Shown here in pieces: positions 21,650 to 33,398 of a stretch of 64,000 bases of DNA (its first letter is position 1; each line of letters opens with the position of its first letter). Origin of the DNA: Tilletia caries (lineage: Eukaryota > Basidiomycota > Exobasidiomycetes > Tilletiales > Tilletiaceae); NCBI GenBank assembly GCA_032718865.1, contig JALUTQ010000030.1:1116001-1180000 (forward strand), in the 5' to 3' direction. The notes under the pieces were generated by a model. The model searched no databases. It was given only the letters and a program-made list of their open reading frames with translations, and was not told where the DNA came from. A program made the translations under genes and the position numbers.

Positions 21650-22380
21650 ATGCTCGCCGCCACCTTCATCGTTCTTGCCTCGACCTTCAGCGTTGCCTTC
21701 GTCGAAGCTAATTTCCTCGAAGTCCGTCGACCCTTGATCGCCTGCAAGGAACCCCGAGTCGTCGGTAGCCTTCTGTTGGAGAAATCTTCCGGCAAGACTC
21801 TTGCACCCTCGTTCCATGGCGTGACCGACAGCAAGAGCCGTGCTCTGCTCACCACGGTGAGTGCAGTACCTTCTTTCTCTGGCTCACGTACAGCCGTTTG
21901 CTCATCTCCGTCTATTACATCTTCTTCCTCCTGCAGAGCGTTAAGGGGCATCGCACGCCCGGCTCTCCATTCCGCTTTACCGAGTGCAGCTCCGGAGTCA
22001 TGCCGGAGACTGGAGCAGGCAACCCCGACGGATCGATCACCTACTACGGTCAGCTGCGCTCAGACAGTCAACCTGACCAGTGCGTGACTGCCGCAACCAT
22101 CGGTCGCTCCTCCCCCACTACCGAACTTGTGAGCCAGCCCTGCTCGACGACGGACAACTCTGGCCTGATCAGTCAATGGTTCGCCCTTACGGAGCACCAA
22201 GTCCTGGGGAAGCCGTCGACGTATGCGCTCAACTATGTCGGAAAGACGGCTTTCAGCACGGACAACTCGACCTACGGCTGGACCAGCGCTCGCGCGACAA
22301 ACGGTGCTCGCCAGATCGAGCTCGTCTACTCAAAGGATGGCAACATCAGCACTGGCTACTCTGCCACCATTCGTCCCTGA
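21650..22380 (+). CDS. Small secreted protein, possible ricin-B-like fold
   Basis: Exon 1 is 21650-21856, the intron 21857-21936 (GTGAGT to CTGCAG) and exon 2 21937-22380, giving 216 residues. The N-terminus MLAATFIVLASTFSVAFVEA is a good signal peptide, so the protein should be exported. The mature part has four cysteines in its second half (TECSSG, PDQCVTA, SQPCSTT and IACKEP upstream) and a C...SQW pattern (SQPCSTTDNSGLISQWFAL) that resembles the Cys and QxW spacing of ricin-B-type beta-trefoil repeats. That similarity is weak and is inference. It sits next to a GH45 gene and a membrane-protein gene in a secreted-protein-rich stretch. Confidence 0.72.
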
Positions 22381-22936
22381 GCGTTTAAGCGTTGAATACA
22401 CAAATGGCTTCGATTCTCTTCTTTCCTCTCCGTTTCACGTATTGAAATCCGAACAATCTTTCGACCAACTGAAGCCACAAGAATTGCAACATGTCGTAGT
22501 CAGCTTCAAAGAGTGAGCGCTGGCAATCCTGGCACGATTCTTGATTCTGCATGCTTCCTACTTTTGTACTTGAGGTTGGCGGGGACCTCCACGGATCTGT
22601 TCCTTGCTAATGTGCACACTGCACACCTGCTCATCACGGAAAGCTTGAATGTGCTTCGGACGAGCTGCCAAACCTGTCGAAACTACGTACTGTATGTACG
22701 AAAAGCTTTGGCGGACACCTTGGCAAACCTGATCTCTCTGGCAGCCTAATTGCAACGATGGATCCTCGGGCTCGGATTTACGTCCTTCGCTGTGCTCTTA
22801 GTTCCCAGCTGCCAGGCTCAATAGATCTGGCCCGTTCCTGACCGAATATGCATTCATAGACAACGCCTTTTGATTGAAGTACCTCTTCGCCAGGTGTCAC
22901 CGTTGGGCCATTGAGGGGGAAAAGAGTCCACCCAAC

Positions 22937-23858
22937 TCACAAAACCAACCTCAAATATTTGAGATCAACATCGCGCTTATGATGCTGAGTATGCCGCTCT
23001 GCCTTGATGATGGCCGAGGTGGTCCCGCCTAAAATGGCGCCGACAGGCAATCCCACCATGAAGCAAAGCGCAAACATGGCCTGAGGACTCATCGTTCTCG
23101 TCGCCAATGCATTGGCATTCTTCTCGGGCTCAGCGTCGAGATGGGATCGCAGCACCACCTTGATCGCATCCTCGTTGTCGAAGTGCTTGCTATCGACTGC
23201 ACCGAGGACTGGAGCTGAAGACCAGCGTCGGTTCAGCGCGATGACGCCAGTTTGTCCAGAAGCCGCCGCGACCTGCCCAAGAACCTTCGCCGTGGTCGCG
23301 TATTCCAAGGAGCGTTTTTGGATATAGTATAGATGCCAGTCTTCTTGTGATAACCGACCTCGAGTGCGATCGCTCGCGTTCGCAGAGTTGATGTGGCCGT
23401 CTGCCTCGCGTCGTACGGAGTTTCGATGCGTGTCCTCCGCCATAGTCGCAGTCACAGCGGAACGTCGGCCGTTCGTGGGGGACGTTCCGGATTGAGCATC
23501 ATCGTGGGCAAAAGGGCCCTTCGGAAGGTTATGTAGCATCCCGCCCATCACGATGCTGAAGAGGATCGCTGAGCTCAATGCTCCACCGGCGGCGCCTGCA
23601 CCGTAATGTTTCCACGTCAGACCGGTAAAGGCTTCTTTGATAGTTTCTCGGGAGTGTAGCTCGTTTCCGGTACGTTCGATTGGCGGCGCGTGAGAATACT
23701 TCGGAACCGAGGATGCTATGAAACACGTAGAGTGTTTTTGCTGTCGGTGTCTCCCAATACCATTGTGCATCGCACACCGATCCAGTGGACTCACCTTCGA
23801 CGGAGAGTGTCGACAAGAGCGCCAACAGGAGAATAGCATTCGGATTGCAGATCTTCAT
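22937..23858 (-). CDS. Signal-peptide membrane protein, lineage-specific family member 1
   Basis: Exon 1 is 23858-23795 (MKICNPNAILLLALLSTLSVE), the intron starts GTGAGTCC and ends TTTCATAG, and exon 2 is 23715-22937; the total is 280 residues. The first exon is a signal peptide. Two hydrophobic segments follow: GAGAAGGALSSAILFSIVMG and MFALCFMVGLPVGAILGG near the C-terminus, so a membrane protein of secretory compartments is likely. The middle has SPTNGRRSAVTAT and DTHRNSVRRE, which recur in the paralogue at 31837 (SPTNGRQSAADAT, THRDLVQREE). I recognise no known domain. Exon 1 has the same length (64 nt) and splice phase in both genes. Confidence 0.7.
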
Positions 23859-25940
23859 TCCGGTTGACCTAGTTGAGCTGGGAACTTGTGATGATGGCTT
23901 GTCGAGGCGAGATGCGCTGCGCAGATGAATTGAAGGGCTGTGGAGTGGGCACTGAAGTGTTGTGTAAGGATGAAGGGACGCACAAAATCAGAAGGACCTG
24001 CCTGCGTGGCGCTGATATTGACGGATGAGTGAAGGAGGGCTCGCAGTGACTTGAGAGAAGCGTCAAGCGGAGAAGCGAAGAAGTGAAGAGGTGAAGAGAA
24101 GAGTATGAGCTCAGAAGGACCTGCCTAAAGAGCGAAGAAAGAGAGGACGTAGTGGGTGAAGATATTGTTGGAAAAAGGGAGCGTCCTTTCGTCCTGGTCA
24201 GTTTCCGCCAGGAAGGGGCGGTATGCGGTAACATGTAGGGCCGCCCAAGACCGTCACGTTCTCCCTCTGCCAAGTGCCAAGTCTCACGGCGTACGCAGTC
24301 CCGCGGTGAAATGAAGCGGAATGATCTTTGATAATAATGAGGTGAAAATTTCTGCTGTCTCGACCCGCCTGGAGAGCCAGCTGCTGCTTCTGGCGCTCTT
24401 CCACCATCGTTCCATCGCTGAAGCATCGTGCTCCGTGTCGCGTCCTTTCTCTTCGCTTTCCCACCCACCTCCCCGTGAGGTGGTCCCTCCCCCACTAGCG
24501 TCGCTAGTCCCAACCGCACGCAGCGGCGACGCGTCGTTCGAGCTCTTCAGCTCAACCCCCCAAGTTCTCGCAAGCATTTCTCTCTCTTTGCTTTGATCAG
24601 TGTCCTCAGTAAAGGTGCGAGGACGGCCTTTGAGTTTGCTGTCAGTATGAGATGAGAGGATGGGAGGAAATGAAGGAAGACAGCGATTCAGCGACCTTAT
24701 TACCATCATTCGCCGCAGAAGTGTCTACACATACCTATTTCGTCAGGACCTCATGCTTCTGATGCTGACTCGCTGGCGCTCTGTTTCCAGCCTCTGTAGG
24801 ATGATGCGATCATGTATGGAACGCCGTTTTCACCACCTCCGCTTTTTCCCTTTCGCTTTTTCCCTTTTCGCTTTTTCCCTTTCGCTTTTTCGCTTTTTCG
24901 CTTTCCGCTTTTTCGCTTTTTCCCTTTTCCCTTTTCCTTTTTCGCCAACAACATGCCCGACTTCTCGCTCTTCCCGCTGCCCGCACTCATTCACACGAAG
25001 ACTAGATAGGTATCCCTGTTTCCTGACCTCGTTCGAAGTCTCAAATAATGGCCTGCTGCTCACTTCTCTCCTTCCGGCTCGACCTCATTTGCTCTGATAC
25101 TGCTGACACTCTCTCATCCTTCCCTCCCTGTCTTATCTCCCCTATTCTTTGCTCCCTCGCATTTTCTCTTTTTATACAGACATCAAGAGAACTCCTTCCT
25201 TTGCGCCGGCCCCGGCCTATTGTTGGCTCTTGTGCGCGAGCCGCGAACGCTTAGGTCTATCCGCCCATCTCACACGGTATGTCGCGCACATGTTCCCATA
25301 TGTGCTTGCGTCTCTGACAGACAGTCAGACACTGTGTCCAATCGGATACCACTGCCAGATACGCAATTTCTCTCCGTTCCTGAGCTCGTGCTGGTCAAGC
25401 GCTGGCCGATGTCGACATAAAGAATGTCCCCCGATCGGCCCCGCTGATCGGCACAGGATATGCTCTATGCTGGAAACATACATATGTATTTGGGAATCCA
25501 TTCGATCGTTCCGACGCTTTTGGACCGGCCTTTGCCAGCATCTCGTCTGGATGTCTCGACTCTTGCTGGAACCTCTGCGTGGCTGATTTATCTTGTCCTC
25601 TTTTTTCTGACGGTCTGACTTCCTCTCTTCGTTTTGATGCGACCCTTACGTGCTCTCGACGTTCTCAGAACGTGTGCGCATCGCCAGTTTCTTCGTCGGT
25701 GGCAATCTTTTTCCCACCTACTGTCGAAAAGACGAACAATCACCGGTACTCCTCATCGAAACCATCCCGTCGTACATACACTTTTGCTCACAGCGGTACA
25801 AAATGCCGATGGCCGTGCGCTAGAAAGCTTGTCTTACCAAAGGAAGCCAGCACGTTCTCCCGTTTCTGGAACAAACACGCCTTCGGCTCGCCAGCGAGTC
25901 CAAGATGCTGCGTTCAGGTAGCCCAGACGTGGCAGGTAGA
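23859..25940. other. Upstream region of membrane-protein gene 1 and GH45 gene
   Basis: Contains the duplicated 5' flank (about 23880-24170), a polypyrimidine tract and no supportable gene. Confidence 0.45.
24838..24950. repeat. Polypyrimidine CTTTTTC repeat tract
   Basis: Degenerate tandem units of CTTTTTCCC and GCTTTTTC make an almost pure pyrimidine strand of about 110 bp. It has no coding sense and could be a nucleosome-poor or triplex-prone region. Confidence 0.8.
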
Positions 25941-25945
25941 CAAAG

Positions 25946-25955
25946 GTATAAAAGA
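25946..25955 (+). promoter_or_regulatory. TATA box of the GH45 gene
   Basis: GGTATAAAAG lies about 130 bp upstream of ATG 26083, followed by a pyrimidine-rich leader; the arrangement matches that of the secreted-protein gene at 21650. Confidence 0.6.
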
Positions 25956-26082
25956 AGAGCTGTTGACCCAGCTAACCATTCTGTTCTGCATCCTTACCTT
26001 CCGTCTCTTACTCTTCACACTCCCCTCCACTTACCTATTCTTCTCATTCTCACTACGGTTCCAAACATTCTAGAAACTCACG

Positions 26083-27282
26083 ATGCGACTTCCCGGACAA
26101 CCCTTCTTCATGCTGTTCGCAAGCGTTCTTCTCCTTGGCGCTGATGGTCTGCACGTTCCTTCGTCGTCAAGCACACAACGCCAGATTGATGAATACAACC
26201 GCCGCCAGTCTCCAGACGGTCAGCACTGCGAAGTTGTGAGTGATATTTTTGGCCTCGCGGCATTGATGTTTCTATTGCTCACTGCAAAACAATTCTCCTC
26301 GTGCAAACCTTGCAGACTGGCGGACAGGCCACGCAGTACTGTGAGTATGACTCTATGTCCAAGCTGATGAAGCTCCTCTCCGGTACTCACGGCGATGTGC
26401 TTTTGTTTCACAGGGGACTGCTGCAAAGTCGGTGCAGCATGGCCGGGAAAAAACGTCGTCGTACGTCCGGCGCACTCGTGTGCCAAGGACGGCGTGACGC
26501 GTCTGGAAGACTCGATGACCACGAGCGGTTCCAAGGGAGGAAGCGCCTTTGCTGTGAGTGCTCCTCCAAATGAACTCGTACCCAGCCAGCGTGCTAAGAT
26601 ATCTCTGTTGTTGGTCAACAGTGCAACAGCCAGCAGCCCTTCGTATCGTCGTCAAACCCGATGCTGTCTTATGCGGTCGGAGCTCGTCCCATTGCGTTGG
26701 GAGAGGACTCCTTCTTCGGTGCATGCTACTCGATCCAGTTCCAAGAGCTTCCCGGCAAGACGCTTGTCTTTCAGGCCATCAACTCCGGCGATATGAGCGA
26801 CCACAGGCAGATCGACATCCAGACGCCCGGCGGTAAGTTCAGGCTACTCAACAGCTCAATGTCCTGATGCTGACAACAATTGTGATAATTTCTTGACGCA
26901 GCTGGAGTGGGCGAGCTGAACACGTGCCCTTCACAGTGGGGTAGTCCTGCCGATGGTTGGGGTCGTCGGTTTGGTGGCATCATGAACAGGGACAGCTGCG
27001 GCCAGCTTCCAGCTGAGCTCCAGCCTGGCTGCCAGTGGGTACGTTAAATATCAAGTCATCCAAGCCCAGTCGCTTCCTCTGTATGGTACGAGTGTGCTGA
27101 CCCTCACGGAACCATCTGCTGGCTTCACATAGCGCTTCGACTGGCTCATCCCTCCGGGCCACCCGTATGGCCTTAACCCGACAATTTCTTCCATGTGCCG
27201 CGTCAAGTGCCCCAAGATCCTCACCGACAACACTGGCACGATTCGCTATGACGACGGCAACTACTCTGAAGCACCTCAGTGA
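26083..27282 (+). CDS. GH45 endo-beta-1,4-glucanase
   Basis: Six exons: 26083-26235, 26316-26340, 26414-26553, 26622-26832, 26902-27038 and 27133-27282; all introns are GT-AG and all phases join, giving 271 residues. There is a signal peptide (FFMLFASVLLLGADG). The family mark Y-W-D-C-C-K is made across the second intron (TAC T / GG GAC TGC TGC) and keeps the catalytic-base Asp. The second Asp lies in INSGDMSDHRQIDIQTPG. Other conserved blocks are CNSQQPF, GACYSIQF, GVGELNTCPSQWG, DGWGRRFGGI and CQWRFDWL, with the usual many cysteines. It is an extracellular cellulase acting on internal beta-1,4 bonds. No cellulose-binding module is present. It looks complete. Confidence 0.93.
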
Positions 27283-28742
27283 TTGGCAATGCGACAGAAA
27301 GCCCTACCACCAGTCATCTCATCGGAGCACCCACGCCTTTATGTCTGATTCGGTCGTGCACTTTCGACTGCTCATGCGCTCATGCCTCATCTCCATTTTT
27401 CTCCATATTGTACTGCTCCAGAGTCCATTCTTTTAATTTAGCCCCTCTTTATTCTCTCGTCTTTCGTCTCTCAGCAAATGTCAACCCCATGGCCCGCTAT
27501 TGAATGCGTCCACGCGCCTAGTTTTGCAGGCATCCAGTGTTGGACTAATTGCCTGCAAGAGAAAAGAACGAAAAGAACGAACACATTGTTGCGGCGGGCA
27601 GCATGAGGCATATGTAAGATCAGAGCAAGGGCGTGTGATCACCGAACGGCGGTGTGCATGCTTGTGTGAGATGGACGTAGTAGATACGTTGCCGGCCAAG
27701 GTTGAATATGTTGCCGGTCAAGGTTCAGAACGTTTGCCTGAGGAAAGATGCAGAGGCGCGGAATGGTAACAAACAAAGACGAGCCTAGGGAAAATACGAC
27801 GGAGAGGGGAGGCAAACAGAACGTGATCTGCGAGCTGCATCAGATCATCAGACACCAGTGCACTAACCAGAGAAAGGCATGATTTGATAAAATGATTTAC
27901 CGCGATATTTAACGCAACAAACAAAGGAAAATTGTACATAGATGATAGAGAGCAAACAAACAGACCAAGATGCTGCATGCTGCAACTTTCTCTCATCGCA
28001 CGCAGATACGCAACGCTGTGCTCTTTTGAACGAGAGATCAGAACTTTAAGTACGATCACATTGCAGCTACCCATTGCTGGCACCATCGTGCGATGAAAGA
28101 CGGACAGGAATCCGGAAGTCATTGAAAGAACGCCTACACTAGATGTCTAATAGCATGTCAAGCTTATAGTCGTGATCTTCTGGCTTTGACGACCCCAAAA
28201 TATTGAGTGAGAAGAATCCAAGGTATGTATGGGAAGAACGTTCTCAGCGTTCTCAGTCACTTTCAAAAGGGTATGAGGTGGCCCAGCTCTCTGCGGATGA
28301 AATTTGTTTGTAATCGCACGGACGCACATTGTGGAAGGAATTCGCCACACGCCTAGTTGAGCTGAAAGGAGGGAGTATAACCCAATACCAGTGCATCATT
28401 GTGAATGGACACATGCTTTACTGCATTCGGAGAGACGCAGCTGCGAGCTGGGAGCGAAAGTACGGAGGTCAGAATCGAAGGTATGCCAAGCGAGTGTAGT
28501 ATGCTGAAACGCACGTACGCAGCGTTGCGACGCATCCTGCGGTTACTCTTCGGTCGTCGTACCTCGCGTATTCGGTGTGCTCACCTGATACATACCGAGG
28601 TATCTTAAATGGACCTGAGGCCTGAGAGCCTGAGATGCTTCCACTGGCGCCATAACGCCCAATTGATGAGCAAGCAAAGGCCGATGTGAATCAGCATTGT
28701 CGGTCCGCAAGGTAACAAACTCTACCTTCCCGAGAACGGGTA
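27283..28742. other. Interval without a supportable gene
   Basis: Short frames only on both strands with no domain, start context or splice pattern that I can defend. Confidence 0.5.
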
Positions 28743-29466
28743 AATGTCCCGATCTATGGTCGGTTCGCCCCGAGCACCCCGGCACTGACCCCGATCTATG
28801 GTTGAGTGACCCCATAAAGATGGTCATGTGACCCCATAAAGATGGTCGATTGAGCCCGTAAAAAACGCAATTTTGGTGCATTGACCCCGTAAGATTGGTA
28901 CATTGAACCCATAAAGATGGTCGATTGGCCCCATAAAGATGGTGGACAGAGCCCATAAAGATGGTGGACAGAGCCCGTAATGTCTATTTCAGCCGGATAG
29001 AGCGGTAGTGTGTACTGACCCTATCCAAACGACCGGTCGGGCCTTCAGGTATGTAAGAGGGTTCAACTCACACACAAGTCGAGCTTCTGTGAAGCGTTTC
29101 TGCCCGTCGACGAGCTCTCAAAGTGAATTACGTCGCCGAAGACCGCCATCCCGGCCCGCCTATGACCGGATATGACCCTGGAAGCTCAGTACAGTTACTT
29201 CAGGCACCCTGGCCGCTGTAGAATAATTTATCTGGAAGATTTGGAAGCAGGGAAGGTCGCCAAAGGCGATTTGAGATTTTTATGGGGCCAGTGCCCTGCC
29301 TTATGGGGCCAATCGACCATCTTTATGGGCTCAATCGCCTTTGTTTATGGGTTCAGTCGCCGATAATTACGGGCTGAATCGCCTCATCTTACGGGCTCAA
29401 TTCAAAAAACGCTTACGGGGCCAATCGCCTCATGCTCGGGGCGAATCGACCATAGATCGGGACATT
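28743..29466. mobile_element. TIR element built of CCCATAAAGATGGTCGAT boxes
   Basis: Inverted ends match over about 34 bp with one mismatch, starting AATGTCCCGATCTATGGTCG on both strands. Inside each end is a series of spaced variants of CCCATAAAGATGGTCGATTG (left, 28800-28980) and its reverse complement (right, 29280-29350), plus CCCGTAA variants. The middle (about 28985-29275) is unrelated. It encodes no protein. The arrangement is that of a non-autonomous DNA transposon with clustered subterminal protein-binding boxes. I could not find a convincing target duplication. Confidence 0.75.
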
Positions 29467-29639
29467 CAGGTTACTTGCCTACCTTCCGCCATTCACCACT
29501 CACACTCCACCTTCTAGCCTCTCTTCTCCTTTTCCTTTCCCTACTGCGGCTCGAAACGCTATAGAAGCCCAAGATGCTATTTTCGGCAGAGCTTCTTCGC
29601 GCTCTTCACAGACGACCTCCTGCTTGGCGCTGATGCTCA

Positions 29640-30770
29640 GCACGCCCTCACGCTGTTCAACAAAACTGCTGTCGGTCGCCAAGTCAGTACTACCCTACAG
29701 TCCTTAAAGGAGGTCGATCTGACAGTAGTGAAGGCCGCCCGTTTTGGGGCAACCCCCCTCCACGGCCCCAAGGAAGCAAAGGTGGCCAGAACTTTCCCTC
29801 CGGATCCGCTTGACGGGCCGAGGGAGTTCTTGGCGGCCAGGGAGGAGGCCAGAGAGGCCAAGGAGGCTCACCTCATAAGACCAAGTGAAAACACACTTGA
29901 AGAGTCATTTGTTTACCGTGTACTTCGAAAAATAAGTATTTACTCGTACTTTCACAACGCTCTGCTCTATCGTGCTCCTCTCTCTCCAGATTCACATCCA
30001 ACTCAACTTCGTGGGCCGCTTCAAGTACCTCTCTAGCCTGACCGCCCTCGCCAATGCCACATCCCAAGACGAAGACGAATGATCGCCTGCGGAGGAGAAA
30101 GTCGCCAGTAGAGCAGCTTCGACCCAAACGAACTCCTCCGATCTTTCGAACAGCGCTACCTCCCTACTGCTTGTGGCTCCTCCACCGCAGCGCCCTCCCT
30201 CCAGATCGGTACCGAGGTCGAAGCAGCGGTCAAACACCTGCTCGGCACCATCCCGCTCAAAACGGAACTTAGCCTGGCGGAGCTCCAGCGGCTCCTGCGC
30301 GAGGTCTGGCGGATTGTCGAGTGGGAACGGGTCGACGGCGCGGGTAAAGGTCCAGGTGCTGCTGCTGCTGACGGGCCGGGCTCCTCCATGGTGCTTTCTA
30401 CTGGTAACTTGTCGGATCTCTCGGTCACTCGCAAGAACCGGAGACGGCTCTTCCTCGGGGCCATGCTCCCCACGACGGACGAGAGCGAGCGGGAAGTCCT
30501 GGCCCAGGCAGGCATCCCTATCGACCCAGAGTCTGACCTTGGCAACCTCTTCGCCGAGGCTTCTTCTTCCCCGTCTAATCTGTCGCAGGAAGGGGATGAG
30601 CTCGAGCGGGAGCGCTTGATGGTCGAATTGACTCAGCCGAGTAAGGTCAGGTTGGCGGCGTTGTTGCCAGCTGTGAATTCGCAGAGTCGATTGGCGACTC
30701 ACAGACGGATGTGGGTGTCCCTGGGATTTCTCTGGCTTCTTCATTGGTCACCATGTGCGAATTGGGACTG
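29640..30770 (+). pseudogene. Relic of an unidentified gene
   Basis: Pieces of sequence with protein-like composition lie in changing frames: VARTFPPDPLDGPREFLAAREEAREAKEAH (29780-29870), IQLNFVGRFKYLSSLTALANATSQDEDE (about 29993-30080, stop TGA), SFDPNELLRSFEQRYLPT and TELSLAELQRLLREVWRIVEWERV (about 30117-30330), then 30388-30771 open as NLSDLSVTRKNRRRLFLGAML and LERERLMVELTQPSKVRLAALLPAV. The last piece is acidic/basic and helical. I do not recognise the family. At least one stop and one frame change separate the pieces, so it is either a pseudogene or a gene with introns I cannot place. Confidence 0.4.
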
Positions 30771-31249
30771 AAAATCATCTGTTCGCGCTGACAGGCGCTG
30801 GAGGACATCAAGGAGCTTCGGGCGCTGTCCACACTCATCTACTCGTCTTGGTCAACATGACGAGGGGACGGGGGTTGCAGCCTCGGGTCCATCCAACTCT
30901 TTCGCGTTCATCGTTTACCGTTTATCCTTTCCCGCGTGGAAATGTTCATCTTGCAACCTCGAGCCTCTTCCCACTTCTCTCTCCTCGAATGCATGTATGA
31001 GCTCTTTCGCGATGGTCCACCCACGTTCCCTTTTCTGCTCGTTTTGCGCCTCCTCCTCGTCTCACTCCGCTCCAGCGGTGTCTCAGAGGGACATTCTCGT
31101 AGCAATTACATAGGAAGCGGACGAATGAGTTACGATCGATCGTAAAGGGACTGGAGAACGTGGGACAGCTTCGAATTTTTCCACATCCTTCGCCTTCACC
31201 CTTTGTTCGAAGCTGCAAGATGCAAAGCGCTCAAGATCTGACCCAGATC

Positions 31250-33350
31250 AAATACAAATCATAGACAACGTTTTGCATTGAGATACCTCTTCACCAGGTG
31301 ACACAGTCGAGCATTTGAGGATCGAGGGAGCGAAAGAGCTCGCCCACACTATACAAAGCCAATTCCGAATGTTGCGTTTCAACATCGTGCCGTTCTTGCT
31401 GAAAATTCCGCTCGTGCTTGGAATTCCTCTTGAACTCAGCTGCGGAATGGGATCGAATCACCATGCTGTGGCTTCCTTGCTCGAAGGGCTCGTCATATCG
31501 GACCTTCATTCGATAGAGGAGTGTACCAGGATCCCTTGGAGCCAAAGCTGAAGATCGACGTCGATTGGGCGGGACAGCGCCGGAGTTATCCTTAGGACGT
31601 TGGGGTTCTTCGCTCCGATGCTGCGACGATGAATTCGAGTAAAGGTGCCCCCTATCGAAAGACCTGCAGTCAGTGATCTTCAAACCCAACCAATGTTCAC
31701 GCAATCGCCTTTTCCCTTCTGACAGGGGAAACGCCAGCCTCTTGGTGGTGAAAACGTGGATTGGTCTAGTTGGTTGAGAAGAAGTACAAACGGAAGACAA
31801 GAAAGGAGGATAAAAGGCTCAAGTAAGTGAACTATTTTAGACGGAGCGCAAATATTCCTCAAGCTTGAGGGTGATAACGTTCGCCGCACAGATGCGGTCC
31901 ATTTCCTCACGTTGTACGAGGTCTCGATGTGTGCCCGCGGTGGCATCCGCAGCTGATTGTCGGCCGTTCGTGGGGGAAGCATCGGAGCGTGAGCCCCCTG
32001 GACAGTGTTGAGCAATGTAATACGCCATGTACACCGCGGAGGCGGCCACTAAAGCTCCCGTGCCGGCGATAATCAACCTGTCCTCGGTGTTGGTGACGAG
32101 CAAATGACGTTTTGACGCCAGATCAGAAAGGGCTCCTTTGATCCCGGCTCGGTCGTGTAGTTTGTCCACGTCTCCTTCGATTGAAGGCGAGTGGAGAGGC
32201 GTCGTTGCCGGGAATGCTATTGTCGATGCAGCGTGTTGCAATTGTCGGTACAAGTCTCATTAGTACCATTGTGCATCACATACCGATTCAGTGTACTCAC
32301 CTTCAACGAAGAGCGTCGACAAGAGCGCCAACAGGAGAATAGTAGCGGGATTGCAGAGCTTCATTCCGTTTGACCTGGGAGCTGGGATCTTGAGATGATA
32401 GCTTGTCGAGGTGGGAGAGGCGAGATGCGCTGCGCCGATGAAGTGAAGGTCGTGGCGTGGGCACCGGGGTGTTGTGGAAGGATGAAGGGACGCGCGAACT
32501 CGGAAGGACTTGTCTGCGTAGCGCTGAGGAAGACGGAGTGAAGGAGGGTGCGAAGTGGATTCGAGAGAATTGAAAAAGGGAAGAGAAGAGTATGAGAGAA
32601 GAGTATGAGCTCAAAAGGACCTGCCTAGAGCGAAGAAAGAGTGGACGTAGTGGGTGAAGGGCTTGTTGGAAGATGGAACGTGCTTCGGTCCTCTTGGTCG
32701 CCTTATATGGACCTCCCTCTACACTTGTAACGCGGAGGAAGCAGGAGTATGTACATATCGCTGGCATGCCTTAATTAGTTTGCTGGAGTATGAGTTTGCT
32801 AGAGTATGAGACATGAGATGAGAAGGACGGGGATGAGGGACGAAGGGCGTCAGCCGGGGGCGTCCGTTCGAGGGCTAGATCGATAATGGTCTCCAGCGAG
32901 AGTACATATAGGCGCAGCCTGCTCTGCTTCATCTCGGTTTATGCGGAGATACTTGAAGGCTGGCTAATAGCATTCCCTGCTGAGTGCAGAGTGCAGACTT
33001 TTTCCCTTCAACCACAGCCCACAACCTCCTTCGCTCGCCAGCTCAAGCTTACATACACTGTGTGGGAATCCATTACATCGTTTCTGACCGGCTTTCGCCA
33101 GAAGCTCAACTGGATGTCTCGACTCCTGCCGAACACTCGGCAGCCTGCTTCGCTGTTCTGGTGCGTCTGATACGTCTGGTCCTTGTCCTCTTCTTTTCGA
33201 CAATTTGACTTTTTCTGGTGCAACCCTACTTTCGCTACTTTCGACGGCCTGTGAATATGTGAATTGGGAAAGTGTTACGGTCGCCAGCTTCTTCATCGGT
33301 GGCAAAATTTCAGTCGACAGTCTTTGGAAGTTCGATCGGAATGCATATGT
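31250..33350. repeat. Segmental duplication, block 2
   Basis: Direct-orientation partner of 22850-25730; see the matching blocks there. It is shorter, carries the paralogous membrane-protein gene, and is followed by oxygenase copy 3 instead of the GH45 gene. Confidence 0.7.
31837..32364 (-). CDS. Signal-peptide membrane protein, lineage-specific family member 2
   Basis: Exon 1 is 32364-32301 (MKLCNPATILLLALLSTLFVE), the intron starts GTGAGTAC and ends GACAATAG, and exon 2 is 32216-31837; the total is 147 residues. There is a signal peptide and one hydrophobic segment (LIIAGTGALVAASAVYMAYYIA). SPTNGRQSAADAT and THRDLVQREE match member 1 (22937-23858). Compared with that gene, the C-terminal half with the second hydrophobic segment is absent; the frame ends LEEYLRSV. 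No known domain. It could be a truncated copy or a genuine short form. Confidence 0.66.
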
Positions 33351-33398
33351 ATGAATTGCGAAAGCGGCGATAGCTGGTCTGAGACCACACCGTCAGGC

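Larger units (their letters stand above)
22850..25730. repeat. Segmental duplication, block 1
   Basis: Matches 31250-33350 in the same orientation at several points: the start (CATAGACAACG followed by a CTTCGCCAGGTG-type block), the signal-peptide exon, the GATGCGCTGCGC-type upstream region, TGGATGTCTCGACTC and the final CTTCTTCGTCGGTGGCA-type block. Between them sequences have diverged and differ in length. It is an old duplication carrying one gene. Confidence 0.7.

Noticed and set aside
28743..29466. Possible CRISPR-like array because of spaced repeats
   Set aside because: The repeats are imperfect, invert between the two halves and have no regular spacers; the structure has transposon-like inverted ends, and the genome is eukaryotic.
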